Origin: an uncultured Bacteroidales bacterium
Lineage (GTDB): Bacteria > Bacteroidota > Bacteroidia > Bacteroidales > UBA11471
Length of the DNA: 60,357 nt
Direction: 5' to 3'
Assembly: GCA_947593515.1 (NCBI GenBank)
Contig: CANQDQ010000013.1
Location: 1-60,357 of the forward strand
Each line of letters opens with the position of its first letter. Position 1 is the first letter of the stretch. Shown one piece after another: positions 1 to 8,390 of this stretch. Under the pieces are notes generated by a model. The model was not told where the DNA came from. It searched no databases and worked only from the letters and a program-made list of their open reading frames with translations. Both the position numbers and the translations under genes were made by a program.

Positions 1-134
1 TTTTGCAAATTCTCTTGTTGCGCGGCGATATGTCGGGCAATGCCCGCGTCATTGCTTTGAGCGATAGCGGAATAGGGACACATCGCACTCGCCGTCGCGG
101 CAAAAAGCAGGGTGGCAGCTATTTTGTTTTTCAT
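1..134 (-). CDS. N-terminus of a secreted protein (partial)
   Basis: Only the first 44 codons are inside the window; the gene runs off the left edge. The start MKNKIAATLLFAATASA is a classical Sec signal peptide with a lysine-rich n-region and a hydrophobic core, and cleavage is likely after the AIA preceding Gln26. The mature part begins QSNDAGIARHIAAQQ and cannot be assigned to a family. A perfect TAnnTTTG promoter box lies 20 bp upstream of the ATG on the same strand, which supports this start. The product is probably periplasmic or surface-exposed; its function is unknown. Confidence 0.7.
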   Translation of the reverse strand, partial: MKNKIAATLLFAATASAMCPYSAIAQSNDAGIARHIAAQQENLQ

Positions 135-154
135 TAGTGTAGGCATAAATTTTT

Positions 155-162
155 CAAAGGTA
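155..162 (-). promoter_or_regulatory. Bacteroidota -7 promoter box (TACCTTTG)
   Basis: Minus-strand TACCTTTG matches the TAnnTTTG consensus and lies 20 bp upstream of the ATG of the secreted protein at the left edge. No clear TTTG -33 element is seen. Confidence 0.55.
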
Positions 163-348
163 ATTATTTTTTATGGAATATTTACTCTCTGCCGGCAAGA
201 GTTTTTGCATCGGGTCAGCACAAAGTTTCATTGCGGCTCAAAAATCGACGTGAAAATTAAGGGATTAAACACCGCAGAAAAGCGACATTCGTGTGTCATG
301 TACGCGGAAAAATGGCGGTGTGGATTCTTTGGGAAATAGCATTTTTTA

Positions 349-396
349 TTCAATATACAATGCGTATTGAACAAAAATCGGATTTTTTGTTCAGTA
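349..396. other. overlapping inverted repeats in noncoding region
   Basis: The stretch 135-622 carries no credible gene. Within it, TTCAATA (349-355) can pair with TATTGAA (365-371). The same TATTGAA together with the following bases (365-379) can instead pair with 381-396 in a longer hairpin (GAACAAAAATC / GATTTTTTGTTC, one bulge). The two stems are mutually exclusive. No T-tract follows on the plus strand, so a simple terminator is not obvious. Confidence 0.4.
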
Positions 397-529
397 TAGC
401 GACGATAATGAATATTTTTCGACACGCCTGTTCGGGCGGCGGGGAAATGCGTTTGGGGCTTGCGAAACGTTCGGACGCCTTGTCGTGTCGAATAATTTAC
501 GAAAATTTGCAAGCTACCCTACAAGAGTG

Positions 530-559
530 TTTGCAGGAACGATATTTTTCGTATCTTTG
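530..559 (+). promoter_or_regulatory. promoter for structured leader / LRR gene
   Basis: TTTG at 530-533 is followed after 18 bp by TATCTTTG at 552-559, a good match to the Bacteroidota promoter pair. The predicted start is near 565, which would give the LRR gene a leader of about 290 nt that includes the structured RNA at 623-770. Confidence 0.6.
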
Positions 560-622
560 TGGCGATACGGGGAACGGCGGTTCTCCGCAACCTATTGATT
601 CGTAAAGCGTTTCGTTTTATCC

Positions 623-770
623 TAGTTCTGAAATTTCGCCAAAGTTTTGCATACAAGGATAGACAGTGCAAACGCTCATGCAGCCGATATGCGCCGTGAG
701 GTGTTCATATATGGCAGGCGTGGGGTAGCTGTTTATTTGTATGCGGGTGTTTGGCGATACCTCAGAACTG
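623..770 (+). ncRNA. long structured RNA candidate (leader or small RNA)
   Basis: Three nested helices close one long irregular hairpin: AGTTCTGA (624-631) pairs with TCAGAACT (762-769), TCGCCAAA (636-643) with TTTGGCGA (750-757), and GCATACAA (649-656) with TTGTATGC (737-744). A weaker inner pairing joins GCCGATATG (673-681) to CATATATGGC (706-715). A promoter box lies about 65 bp upstream and the LRR start codon 88 bp downstream. The fold, a long rod with internal loops, recalls 6S-type RNA in outline, but it could equally be a cis-regulatory leader. I cannot assign an RNA family. Confidence 0.6.
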
Positions 771-857
771 ATAAACGGAAATTGTTCCCACGCTTTATTG
801 TATTATGCTTATTATTAACGCCTTGTCGGGGAACAGCGGGCATAAAATTTTTGAAAC

Positions 858-3677
858 ATGAAAAAACAGTATGGTTTTTGTCGCACGGCGCTGCTGCTGT
901 GCGCGTGGCTGTTCTCCTCTGCCGTATGGGCAGATGACTTTGTGGTAGACGGCATCTATTACAACATTCTTTCGTCAGACGACAAGACGGTCGAGGTTAC
1001 GTATAAATCCCCTTCTGGGTGCAGCTATTCGGACGATTTAATTATTTCTGAAACAGTAACGTATGAGGGAACGGAATATCGAATTACTGCTATTGGCGAC
1101 TACGCTTTTATGGGTTGCACGGAATTGACGTCAGTAATAATATCCAAGAGTGTTACATCTATTGGCATCTATGCTTTTCTGAATTGTTGGGGATTGACAT
1201 CGATAACTATACCGGAGAGTGTTGCGACTATCGGCGACTATGCTTTTGAGTTGTGTAGTGGATTGACATCAATAACAATGCCCGAGAGCGTTACTACTAT
1301 CGGCAATTATGCTTTTGAGAATTGTCGAGGTTTGACAGAGATAACGATACCCAATAGTGTTACTACTATTGGCAATGAGGCTTTTCTCAATTGTGAAAAC
1401 TTAAAGAATTTACGGATAGAAGACGGTTCGGAAACATTGACAATTAATACATCATCTACCTCGACGCCGTTTGACGGTTGTCCATTGGATATAGTATATC
1501 TTGGACGGAATATCTCTTATAGCAATTCTTATTCCCCATTTAGAAATAATACTTTTGTTTCATTGACTATTGGCAGCCAAGTTACGACTATCGGCACCCA
1601 AGCTTTTTCCCATTGTACGGGCTTGACGGCGATAACAATACCTAATAACGTTACGACTATTGACTACAATGCTTTTTCCCATTGTACGGGGTTAAAGAAT
1701 TTACGAATAGAGGACGGAGAGGAAACATTGACAAGTATTTGGGCATTTGAAAATTGTCCATTGGATACAGTATATCTGGGGCGAAATATCTCTTATCCCT
1801 ATGGCGATTCTCCGTTCAAGAATAAAACAAGTCTTGTTTCATTGACCATCGGTAATCGAGTTACAATTATCGACAAAAGCGAATTTGAAGGTTGCTTGGA
1901 CTTGAAGTCGGTAACGATACCTGAGGGTGTTATCTATATCGGCAATGATGCTTTTTGGGGTTGTGAGAGTTTGAAAGAGGTTTGTTTTAATGCCGATTCC
2001 TGTATAATATGTACCGGTTTCTCTTATTGTAAATCATTGGAAACATTATATATCGGAGCGAATGTAAAACAAATACCCTATAATGCCTTTTCCGGTTGCA
2101 CGGGCTTGACATCAGTAATGATACCCGATAGCGTTACGACTATCAGTTTCTTGGCTTTTTCCGGCTGTACGGGTCTGAAATCGGTAACGATCGGCAATAG
2201 TGTTACCGTTATCGGTAGCAGTGCTTTTGAGGGATGCAGGAATTTGAAGAATTTGCGGATAGAGGACGGTACTGAAATATTGGAGTTAAGAACATCATCT
2301 ACCTCGACGCCGTTTGACGATTGTCCATTGGATACAGTGTATTTGGGACGGAATATGGATTTTAGTTACGAAAGTGAAAACTATACTTATTATAACTCGC
2401 CGTTCAAGGATAAAGCAAACCTCGTTTCATTGACTATCGGCAATAAAGTTACGACTATCGACAACAATGTTTTTTCGGGTTGTAGCGGCTTAAAAATTTT
2501 GCGGATAGAGGACGGTTCGGAATCATTGGCGTTAAACGCAACATCTTCCTCGACACCGTTTGAAAATTGCCCATTGAATATAGTATATTTGGGACGAAAT
2601 ATCGATTATAGCTACAAAAGTGGAAATGATACTTATTATAATTCACCATTCTGGGGTAAAACAAATCTTGTTTCATTGACCATTGGCAACCAAGTTACAA
2701 CTATTGACTATAATGCTTTTTCTTATACAGGCTTAAAGAATTTATTGATAGAAGATGGCTCAGAAGTATTAGAATTTAGTACAATATCAAGGTATGGATT
2801 CTCACCTTATTATTCACCATTTGAAAATTGTCCATTGGATACAGTGTATATAGGACGGGATATTTTTTATAATAATGCTTCTCCATTTGAAAATAAAAAA
2901 CTTGCTTCATTGACCATTGGCAACCAAGTTACCACTATCAGTGCATGGGAATTTGCTTACACGGGATTGAAATCGATAACAATACCTAATAGCGTTACTT
3001 CTATTGGCAGCGCGGCTTTTTACGATTGCCGCGATTTGACATCAGTAACGATAGGTGAAGGTGTTACGACTATCTGGAACGGGGCTTTTTACTTTTGTAG
3101 TAAATTGGAAAGATTCGATGGAAAATTTGCAACAGACGATCATCGCTGCCTTATTGTAAACGATACCTTGATAGCCTTTGCTCCGAGCGGATTATCCTCT
3201 TATATTATATCCGACGGTGTTACCGTTATCGACGGAGGAATTTTTGATAGTTTGGAGTTGACGTTGACATCGATAGTGATACCCAAAAGCGTTACGACTA
3301 TTGGAAACTATGCTTTTAGATGTAGGGGGTTGACATCAATAACTGCCTATAATCCGATACCTGTAAATTTAGTGAACGAATATGGATATATTACTGTCTT
3401 CGAGGAGGTGGATTGTGCCAACTGCACGCTCTATGTACCTGCCGAATCGGTAGAATTGTATAAAGTCGCCGAAGGGTGGAAGGAGTTCGGAACGATATTA
3501 CCGATAGACGAATCCTCCGCCATTACGGAAATACGACAAGACAACGCCGACGGACACATAACGGTGTATAACCTGCAAGGCGTATTGGTACTCGAAACCG
3601 ATGATGCCGCCGACCTCAAAACGTTACAGAACGGCGCGTATATCGTGAACGGCAAGAAGATGATAATCGTCCGATAA
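858..3677 (+). CDS. BspA-type leucine-rich repeat surface protein
   Basis: A 939-residue secreted protein. Residues 1-25 form a signal peptide, with cleavage likely after VWA. Almost all of the rest is BspA/LRR_5-type repeats of about 23 residues (core pattern SVTTIGNYAFxxCxGLTSITIP). Five longer composite units interrupt them; each has a RIEDG motif, a PFxxCPLDxVYLGRNI motif and an SPF motif. The last ~50 residues (ITEIRQDN to the final IIVR, with VYNLQG and NGAYIV) resemble a type IX secretion C-terminal sorting domain. BspA proteins bind host matrix proteins or other bacteria, but the ligand here is unknown. The start is the ATG before the signal peptide. A strong terminator follows. Confidence 0.92.
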   Translation: MKKQYGFCRTALLLCAWLFSSAVWADDFVVDGIYYNILSSDDKTVEVTYKSPSGCSYSDDLIISETVTYEGTEYRITAIGDYAFMGCTELTSVIISKSVTSIGIYAFLNCWGLTSITIPESVATIGDYAFELCSGLTSITMPESVTTIGNYAFENCRGLTEITIPNSVTTIGNEAFLNCENLKNLRIEDGSETLTINTSSTSTPFDGCPLDIVYLGRNISYSNSYSPFRNNTFVSLTIGSQVTTIGTQAFSHCTGLTAITIPNNVTTIDYNAFSHCTGLKNLRIEDGEETLTSIWAFENCPLDTVYLGRNISYPYGDSPFKNKTSLVSLTIGNRVTIIDKSEFEGCLDLKSVTIPEGVIYIGNDAFWGCESLKEVCFNADSCIICTGFSYCKSLETLYIGANVKQIPYNAFSGCTGLTSVMIPDSVTTISFLAFSGCTGLKSVTIGNSVTVIGSSAFEGCRNLKNLRIEDGTEILELRTSSTSTPFDDCPLDTVYLGRNMDFSYESENYTYYNSPFKDKANLVSLTIGNKVTTIDNNVFSGCSGLKILRIEDGSESLALNATSSSTPFENCPLNIVYLGRNIDYSYKSGNDTYYNSPFWGKTNLVSLTIGNQVTTIDYNAFSYTGLKNLLIEDGSEVLEFSTISRYGFSPYYSPFENCPLDTVYIGRDIFYNNASPFENKKLASLTIGNQVTTISAWEFAYTGLKSITIPNSVTSIGSAAFYDCRDLTSVTIGEGVTTIWNGAFYFCSKLERFDGKFATDDHRCLIVNDTLIAFAPSGLSSYIISDGVTVIDGGIFDSLELTLTSIVIPKSVTTIGNYAFRCRGLTSITAYNPIPVNLVNEYGYITVFEEVDCANCTLYVPAESVELYKVAEGWKEFGTILPIDESSAITEIRQDNADGHITVYNLQGVLVLETDDAADLKTLQNGAYIVNGKKMIIVR

Positions 3678-3742
3678 AAATATATTACTGTGAAAGACAA
3701 TAGAATGAAAAGAGAATTTCCTGAATAGATAATCTTGGACGC

Positions 3743-3782
3743 GCCGCCCTGCCATGTGAATGGCGGGGCGGCAATTTTTTAT
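3743..3782 (+). terminator. Rho-independent terminator after LRR gene
   Basis: A 12-bp stem (3743-3754 paired with 3761-3772, one G-T pair) with a 6-nt loop, followed by AATTTTTT. It ends the LRR transcript. Confidence 0.85.
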
Positions 3783-3898
3783 ATTCGTTTGAAATATCCG
3801 ACTTCGCAGGTCGGACGGAAACACGTCAAGAAAGGGAAATTTCTTGTTCCGCCGCATTTTATTTCCGTCAAAATAATCCATTTCAAAAAAACGAATTC

Positions 3899-4039
3899 TG
3901 CAAAATAAGATGATTCGCAAGCGTGATTTTTGCAAAATAAGATGTTTTGAAACCGCTATTTTGCAAAATAAGATGATTTACGAACATGATTTCTGCAAAA
4001 TAAGATGATTCGCGAGTGCGATTTTTGCAAAATAAGATG
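3899..4039. repeat. five 14-bp direct repeats phased at 31-32 bp
   Basis: TGCAAAATAAGATG occurs exactly at 3899-3912, 3931-3944, 3962-3975, 3994-4007 and 4026-4039. The start-to-start spacing is 32, 31, 32 and 32 bp, close to three helical turns. Intervening 17-18-bp stretches are related in copies 1 and 4 (ATTCGCAAGCGTGATTTT and ATTCGCGAGTGCGATTTT). The array ends at the promoter of the downstream ATPase gene, so all copies face the same side of the helix just upstream of transcription. Iterated binding sites for a regulator are the simplest reading. Confidence 0.85.
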
Positions 4040-4059
4040 ATTATTCGGATTGTTTTTTA

Positions 4060-4067
4060 TATTTTTG
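4060..4067 (+). promoter_or_regulatory. -7 box of the DUF4143 ATPase gene
   Basis: TATTTTTG matches TAnnTTTG 19 bp before the ATG. No TTTG -33 box is present; the last copy of the phased repeat lies at about that position. Confidence 0.55.
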
Positions 4068-4086
4068 TGCGGTAAAAAGAATACTT

Positions 4087-5376
4087 ATGATAGATAAACG
4101 CACTCTTGAAATCGTCCTTTCCGAGCAAAAAGAGGAATTGGTACGCAAAGCCCGAACCCGCCGATGCGTGAGAAAAGAAGAATCGCTGGTGAATCTCGAC
4201 AGCAATATGGCGCAAGTAGTCATAGGAATGCGTCGCAGCGGCAAATCCACGCTCTGTTTCAACGTATTGCATAATGCCGGAGTGAAATATGCGTATGTGA
4301 ATTTCGATGACGAACGGTTTCTGAATCTGAAAACGGACGATCTCGATTCCGTACTCGAAACGTTGTATAAAATCAATGACGGGTCGTTTACGCACTTGTT
4401 TTTAGACGAAGTGCAGAACGTCGATGGTTGGCATCTGTTTGTCAATAGATTGCTTCGACAAGGTTTGCGGGTGATAGTTACCGGCTCCAATGCCAAGTTG
4501 CTCAGCAGTGAATTGGCGACCTATCTTACCGGTCGTCATACGGCTATCGAGTTGTTTCCGTTTTCTTTCGAGGAGTATTGCCGGTATAAAAATGTCGATA
4601 CGACGATTCTTACCACGCAGGCAGAGGCTGTCCGCCGGGCAGCGTTCGATGATTATTTGAGACAGGGCGGTTTCCCGGAATTGTTGCAAGGAGCGGATAA
4701 GCGGCAATATGTCAGTCAATTGATCGACGGAATACTTGCGCGGGATATTCGGCAACGTCATAATGTTCGCTATTTTGCTGCATTTGAACGGTTGGCGTAT
4801 CATTTGATGAATATCGCTCCGACGGTTCCGGATTCGGAAGATTTGACGAAAATTTTCGGTTTCAAGTCGCTCCAAACGACTCACAATTATATCAAATACC
4901 TGAAACAAGCCTATTTGTTTATCGGACTCAACAGGTATTCTCCCAAAAGCCGGCAGCGCATAACGGGCGAAAAAATATATGCCGTCGATGTGGCGATTAT
5001 GGATAATCGTCCCGATGCTTTTTGCGGAATCAATCTCGGTTGGCGATTGGAAACAATTGTCTATGTGGAATTGCGCCGACGTGCAAAAGCGACGGGTTGC
5101 GATGTGTATTATTATAAAAAAAACACGAGAGCCAAAGAGGTGGATTTCCTCCTTTGCAAAGGGAACAAGGTGTTGCAGATGTATCAGGTGGCGTATGACA
5201 TATCTGCCGAGAAAACGCGGAAACGCGAGTTCGATTCGCTTGTTCAAGCCTCGAAGGCGACCCGCTGCACCGAATTGTATCTGATAACGGACTATGAACG
5301 CGGGACGGTTGAATATGACGGTGTTGCGATTCGCATTATTCCTGCTTATGAATGGCTGTTGGGTAGGGTAGATTGA
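4087..5376 (+). CDS. AAA (AAA_14) ATPase with DUF4143 domain
   Basis: 429 residues. The N-terminal P-loop domain has Walker A GMRRSGKST (about 47-55), Walker B LFLDE (about 104-108) and a sensor-like VTGSNAKLLS (131-140). The C-terminal DUF4143 region contains KEVDFLL with a downstream Q/K-rich strand, which resembles a PD-(D/E)XK-like nuclease fold. Proteins of this family are widespread, often multi-copy and accessory; their function is not established, though toxin-antitoxin-like or defence roles have been suggested. The ATG at 4087 follows a promoter box by 19 bp. The five phased repeats directly upstream are its most distinctive context. It is a stand-alone transcription unit. Confidence 0.85.
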   Translation: MIDKRTLEIVLSEQKEELVRKARTRRCVRKEESLVNLDSNMAQVVIGMRRSGKSTLCFNVLHNAGVKYAYVNFDDERFLNLKTDDLDSVLETLYKINDGSFTHLFLDEVQNVDGWHLFVNRLLRQGLRVIVTGSNAKLLSSELATYLTGRHTAIELFPFSFEEYCRYKNVDTTILTTQAEAVRRAAFDDYLRQGGFPELLQGADKRQYVSQLIDGILARDIRQRHNVRYFAAFERLAYHLMNIAPTVPDSEDLTKIFGFKSLQTTHNYIKYLKQAYLFIGLNRYSPKSRQRITGEKIYAVDVAIMDNRPDAFCGINLGWRLETIVYVELRRRAKATGCDVYYYKKNTRAKEVDFLLCKGNKVLQMYQVAYDISAEKTRKREFDSLVQASKATRCTELYLITDYERGTVEYDGVAIRIIPAYEWLLGRVD

Positions 5377-5423
5377 TATTTTCCCGCAGGGAGGAAAGAA
5401 TCGCGCTCTTTGGGCGAAATGTT

Positions 5424-5453
5424 TTGAGGTGTGCGGTTTTTGTTGTACTTTTG
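5424..5453 (+). promoter_or_regulatory. promoter of ispD-recG
   Basis: TTG at 5424-5426 (within TTTTG), a 19-bp spacer, then TACTTTTG at 5446-5453. It lies 22 bp upstream of the ispD ATG. Confidence 0.65.
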
Positions 5454-5475
5454 TTTACGAAGAAAAAATCTCGCT

Positions 5476-6150
5476 ATGGAAAAGTGCGTCATTGTGGTAG
5501 CCGGCGGCAAGGGTCTGCGTATGGGGAGCGACGTGCCGAAACAGTTTCTCCCGATAGGTGGGCGTCCCGTGCTTATGCGCACGTTGGAGGCGTTTTACCG
5601 CTACGACCCGCAGATGCTTCTCGTACTGGCGCTGCCCGACAGCCATAAGGCGTATTGGCAGGCGTTGTGCGGGCAGTATGCGTTTGCGCTGCCGCATCGG
5701 GTCGTCTCGGGCGGTGCTGCACGCTTCCATTCCGTGCGGAACGGATTGCAGGCGGTGCCCGACGAGGTGCGCCTCATTGCCGTGCACGACGGGGTGCGTC
5801 CCTTTGTGTCGCACCGGCTGCTTGCCGACACCTTTGCTGCTGCCGAGCGGTACGGGGCGGCGCTGCCGGCTCTGCCCGTCGTCGAGTCGCTGCGGCGCGT
5901 TGCCGCCGACGGCAGCAGTATCGCCGTGCCCCGAAGCGAATATTACAGCGTGCAGACGCCCCAGATATTCCGCGCGGAGATTCTCCGAAAAGCCTATGAA
6001 CAGCCCTATACCGACGATTTCACCGACGACGCTTCGGTGGTGGAGCGCGCCGGATATGCCGTTGCATTGGTCGAGGGCGATGGCGATAACGTGAAAATCA
6101 CGACACCCCGCGACCTGCGGCTTGCCGAAATACGCTGTGCCGATGAGTGA
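5476..6150 (+). CDS. ispD: 2-C-methyl-D-erythritol 4-phosphate cytidylyltransferase
   Basis: A 224-residue cytosolic enzyme that joins MEP to CTP in the non-mevalonate isoprenoid pathway. The nucleotide-binding signature AGGKGLRMGSDVPKQF stands at residues 9-24. It is followed by HDGVRPFV, QTPQIFR and the C-terminal GDGDNVKITTPRDL, all typical of IspD. An upstream in-frame ATG at 5431 would lie inside the promoter, so the ATG at 5476 is preferred. The stop codon overlaps the recG start (ATGAGTGA), so the two are co-transcribed and probably translationally coupled. Confidence 0.93.
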   Translation: MEKCVIVVAGGKGLRMGSDVPKQFLPIGGRPVLMRTLEAFYRYDPQMLLVLALPDSHKAYWQALCGQYAFALPHRVVSGGAARFHSVRNGLQAVPDEVRLIAVHDGVRPFVSHRLLADTFAAAERYGAALPALPVVESLRRVAADGSSIAVPRSEYYSVQTPQIFRAEILRKAYEQPYTDDFTDDASVVERAGYAVALVEGDGDNVKITTPRDLRLAEIRCADE

Positions 6151-8239
6151 GCTGTCGATGAAGGACATCAAGTTTCTGCCCGGTGTCGGTCCGAAGCGGG
6201 CGGAGCTTTTCAAGAAGGAGCTGAACATCTGTTCCTACGAGGACTTGCTGTACTATTATCCCTACAAATACATCGACCGCACGCACACCTACACCATTCG
6301 CGAAATCAACGGCACGATGCCTTACATACAGCTGCGGGGAAAAATCGTGTGCTACGAAATGCAGGGCGACGGACACAAACGCCGCCTGACGGCGACTTTC
6401 TCTGACGGAACGGGGAGCATAGAGTTGGTATGGTTCAAGGGGGTGAAGTATATACAAGACCGCTATAAAACGGGGGTGGAGTACACGCTATTCGGGCGCC
6501 CGACACAGTTCGGCAGCCGGCTGAACATCGCCCACCCCGAAATAGACCCTGTCGATACGGACATCGACGGAAATGCCGGTTTGCAGCCTTACTACACGAC
6601 GACGGAGAAAATGCGCTCGCACTTTCTTAATTCCAAAGCGGTGCAGAAAATCATTTCCGCGCTGTGGAAAAACATTCCGCGCCAACTGCCCGAGACGCTG
6701 CCTGCCGCCGTCATTGCGCGGGCGCACGTCATCTATTTGAGCGATGCCCTCTACCACATACATTTCCCCGCCTCGCCCGACTTGCTGCGCAAAGCGCAAT
6801 TCCGCCTCAAATTCGAGGAACTGTTTTATTTGCAGCTCAATATCCTGCGCTATACGCGGCAGCGTATGCGCCGGCTGGGCGGATTTCCGTTTCATACCAT
6901 CGGGAAGTATTTCAACCGTTTCTACAACGAGCTGCTGCCGTTTGAACTGACCGGCGCGCAGAAGCGCGTGCTCAAAGAGATTCGCGCCGACGTGGGCAGC
7001 GGCCGCCAGATGAACCGCCTTTTGCAGGGCGACGTGGGCAGCGGCAAAACCCTCGTTTCGCTTATGGCGATGCTTATGGCGGTGGACAACGGTTATCAGG
7101 CGTGCATGATGGCGCCTACCGAAATATTGGCGCAGCAGCATTACGAAACGCTGCGCCCGCTGGTCGAGCCGTTGGGGCTGCGCATCGAGCTGCTCACCGG
7201 CTCCACCCGCAAGAAGGAGCGCGACGCCATACACGAAGGGCTGGTTTCGGGCGCGGTGCATATCATCATCGGTACGCACGCGCTTATCGAAGATACGGTG
7301 GTGTTCAACAATTTGGGATTCGTCGTCATCGACGAGCAGCACCGTTTCGGCGTGGAGCAGCGTTCGCGCCTGTGGCGCAAGAACGACCGTCCGCCCCATG
7401 TGTTGGTAATGACGGCGACCCCGATTCCCCGCACGTTGGCGATGACCGTCTATGGCGACCTCGATGTTTCGGTCATCGACGAGCTGCCGCCCGGACGCAA
7501 GCCGGTTACCACCCTGCACCGATTCGACAATCGCCGCGCCGACCTCTATGCCGCCATTCGCCGGCAGATAGAGCAGGGACGGCAGATTTACATCGTCTAT
7601 CCGCTCATACAGGAGAGCGAGAAAATGGATTTGAAAAATCTCGAAGAGGGTTTTGAACAGATTAAAGAGGTGTTCCCCGAATACACCGTGTGCATGGTAC
7701 ACGGCAAGATGAAACCTGCCGAGAAAGAAGCCGAGATGCAGCGGTTCGTTTCCGGCGAAGCCCATATCATGGTGGCGACGACCGTCATCGAGGTGGGCGT
7801 GAACGTGCCCAATGCCACCGTGATGGTTATCGAAAACGCCGAACGCTTCGGGCTTTCCCAACTGCACCAACTGCGGGGTCGGGTGGGGCGCGGCGCCGAA
7901 CAATCGTATTGCATACTCGTAACGTCGCACAAACTTTCGGACGACACCCGCAAGCGCATCGAAATCATGACGCGCACCAACGACGGATTTGAAATCTCGG
8001 AAGCCGACTTGCAACTGCGCGGTCCGGGCGACATGGAGGGTACGCAGCAGAGCGGCATCGCATTCGACCTGCGCATCGCCAACCTCGCCAAAGACGGGCA
8101 GATATTGCAGCTTGCCCGCGACATCGCCGGCGAAGTACTCGACGACGACCCCGACCTTGCCAAGAACGAAAATTACGTCCTTGCCCGACGCCTGCAAGAG
8201 CTGTTCCGCAAGAAAGTCGATTTCAGCCTTATCAGTTGA
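6143..8239 (+). CDS. recG: ATP-dependent DNA helicase RecG
   Basis: 698 residues, normal length for RecG, which remodels stalled replication forks and Holliday junctions. The N-terminal wedge/OB region (KFLPGVGPKRAELF, later LRGKIV) is followed by the helicase core. That core has Walker A GDVGSGKT (about 296-303), a DEQH box (about 397-400) and the RecG hallmark MTATPIPRTLAMTVYGDLD. Motif VI (QLRGRVGRG) and the C-terminal TRTNDGFEISEADLQLRGPGD are present. The start chosen is the ATG overlapping the ispD stop by 8 bp; an earlier in-frame ATG at 6122 would deepen the overlap. Confidence 0.96.
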   Translation: MSELSMKDIKFLPGVGPKRAELFKKELNICSYEDLLYYYPYKYIDRTHTYTIREINGTMPYIQLRGKIVCYEMQGDGHKRRLTATFSDGTGSIELVWFKGVKYIQDRYKTGVEYTLFGRPTQFGSRLNIAHPEIDPVDTDIDGNAGLQPYYTTTEKMRSHFLNSKAVQKIISALWKNIPRQLPETLPAAVIARAHVIYLSDALYHIHFPASPDLLRKAQFRLKFEELFYLQLNILRYTRQRMRRLGGFPFHTIGKYFNRFYNELLPFELTGAQKRVLKEIRADVGSGRQMNRLLQGDVGSGKTLVSLMAMLMAVDNGYQACMMAPTEILAQQHYETLRPLVEPLGLRIELLTGSTRKKERDAIHEGLVSGAVHIIIGTHALIEDTVVFNNLGFVVIDEQHRFGVEQRSRLWRKNDRPPHVLVMTATPIPRTLAMTVYGDLDVSVIDELPPGRKPVTTLHRFDNRRADLYAAIRRQIEQGRQIYIVYPLIQESEKMDLKNLEEGFEQIKEVFPEYTVCMVHGKMKPAEKEAEMQRFVSGEAHIMVATTVIEVGVNVPNATVMVIENAERFGLSQLHQLRGRVGRGAEQSYCILVTSHKLSDDTRKRIEIMTRTNDGFEISEADLQLRGPGDMEGTQQSGIAFDLRIANLAKDGQILQLARDIAGEVLDDDPDLAKNENYVLARRLQELFRKKVDFSLIS

Positions 8240-8361
8240 GCGGTGAAAACAGTCCTGCCATTGTCGTTGCACCGGCACCGGAGACCGCACGCGTTTTTCC
8301 GAAAAACGGAGCTTGCCGACAAAAATCAAGCGGCGAGAATGATTTTCTCTCAAATTTTGCC

Positions 8362-8369
8362 TATTTTTG
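8362..8369 (+). promoter_or_regulatory. -7 box of the asparaginase gene
   Basis: TATTTTTG, 21 bp before the ATG at 8391. Its position rules out the in-frame ATG at 8367, which lies inside the box. Confidence 0.55.
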
Positions 8370-8390
8370 TGGCAAAAATCAAGATGCGGT

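Noticed and set aside
228..605. short open frames in the left noncoding stretch
   Set aside because: They overlap each other on both strands, have no ribosome site or family match, and cross the inverted repeats and the promoter.
3899..4039. CRISPR array
   Set aside because: The conserved part is only 14 bp, the 17-18-bp intervals are themselves related in some copies, and no cas genes are near; phased regulatory repeats fit better.
6488..8353. 621-codon open frame opposite recG
   Set aside because: Antisense to a complete recG, His/Gln/Arg-rich and without family resemblance.
8367..8390. longer N-terminus for the asparaginase
   Set aside because: The upstream ATG lies within the -7 box, before the expected transcription start.
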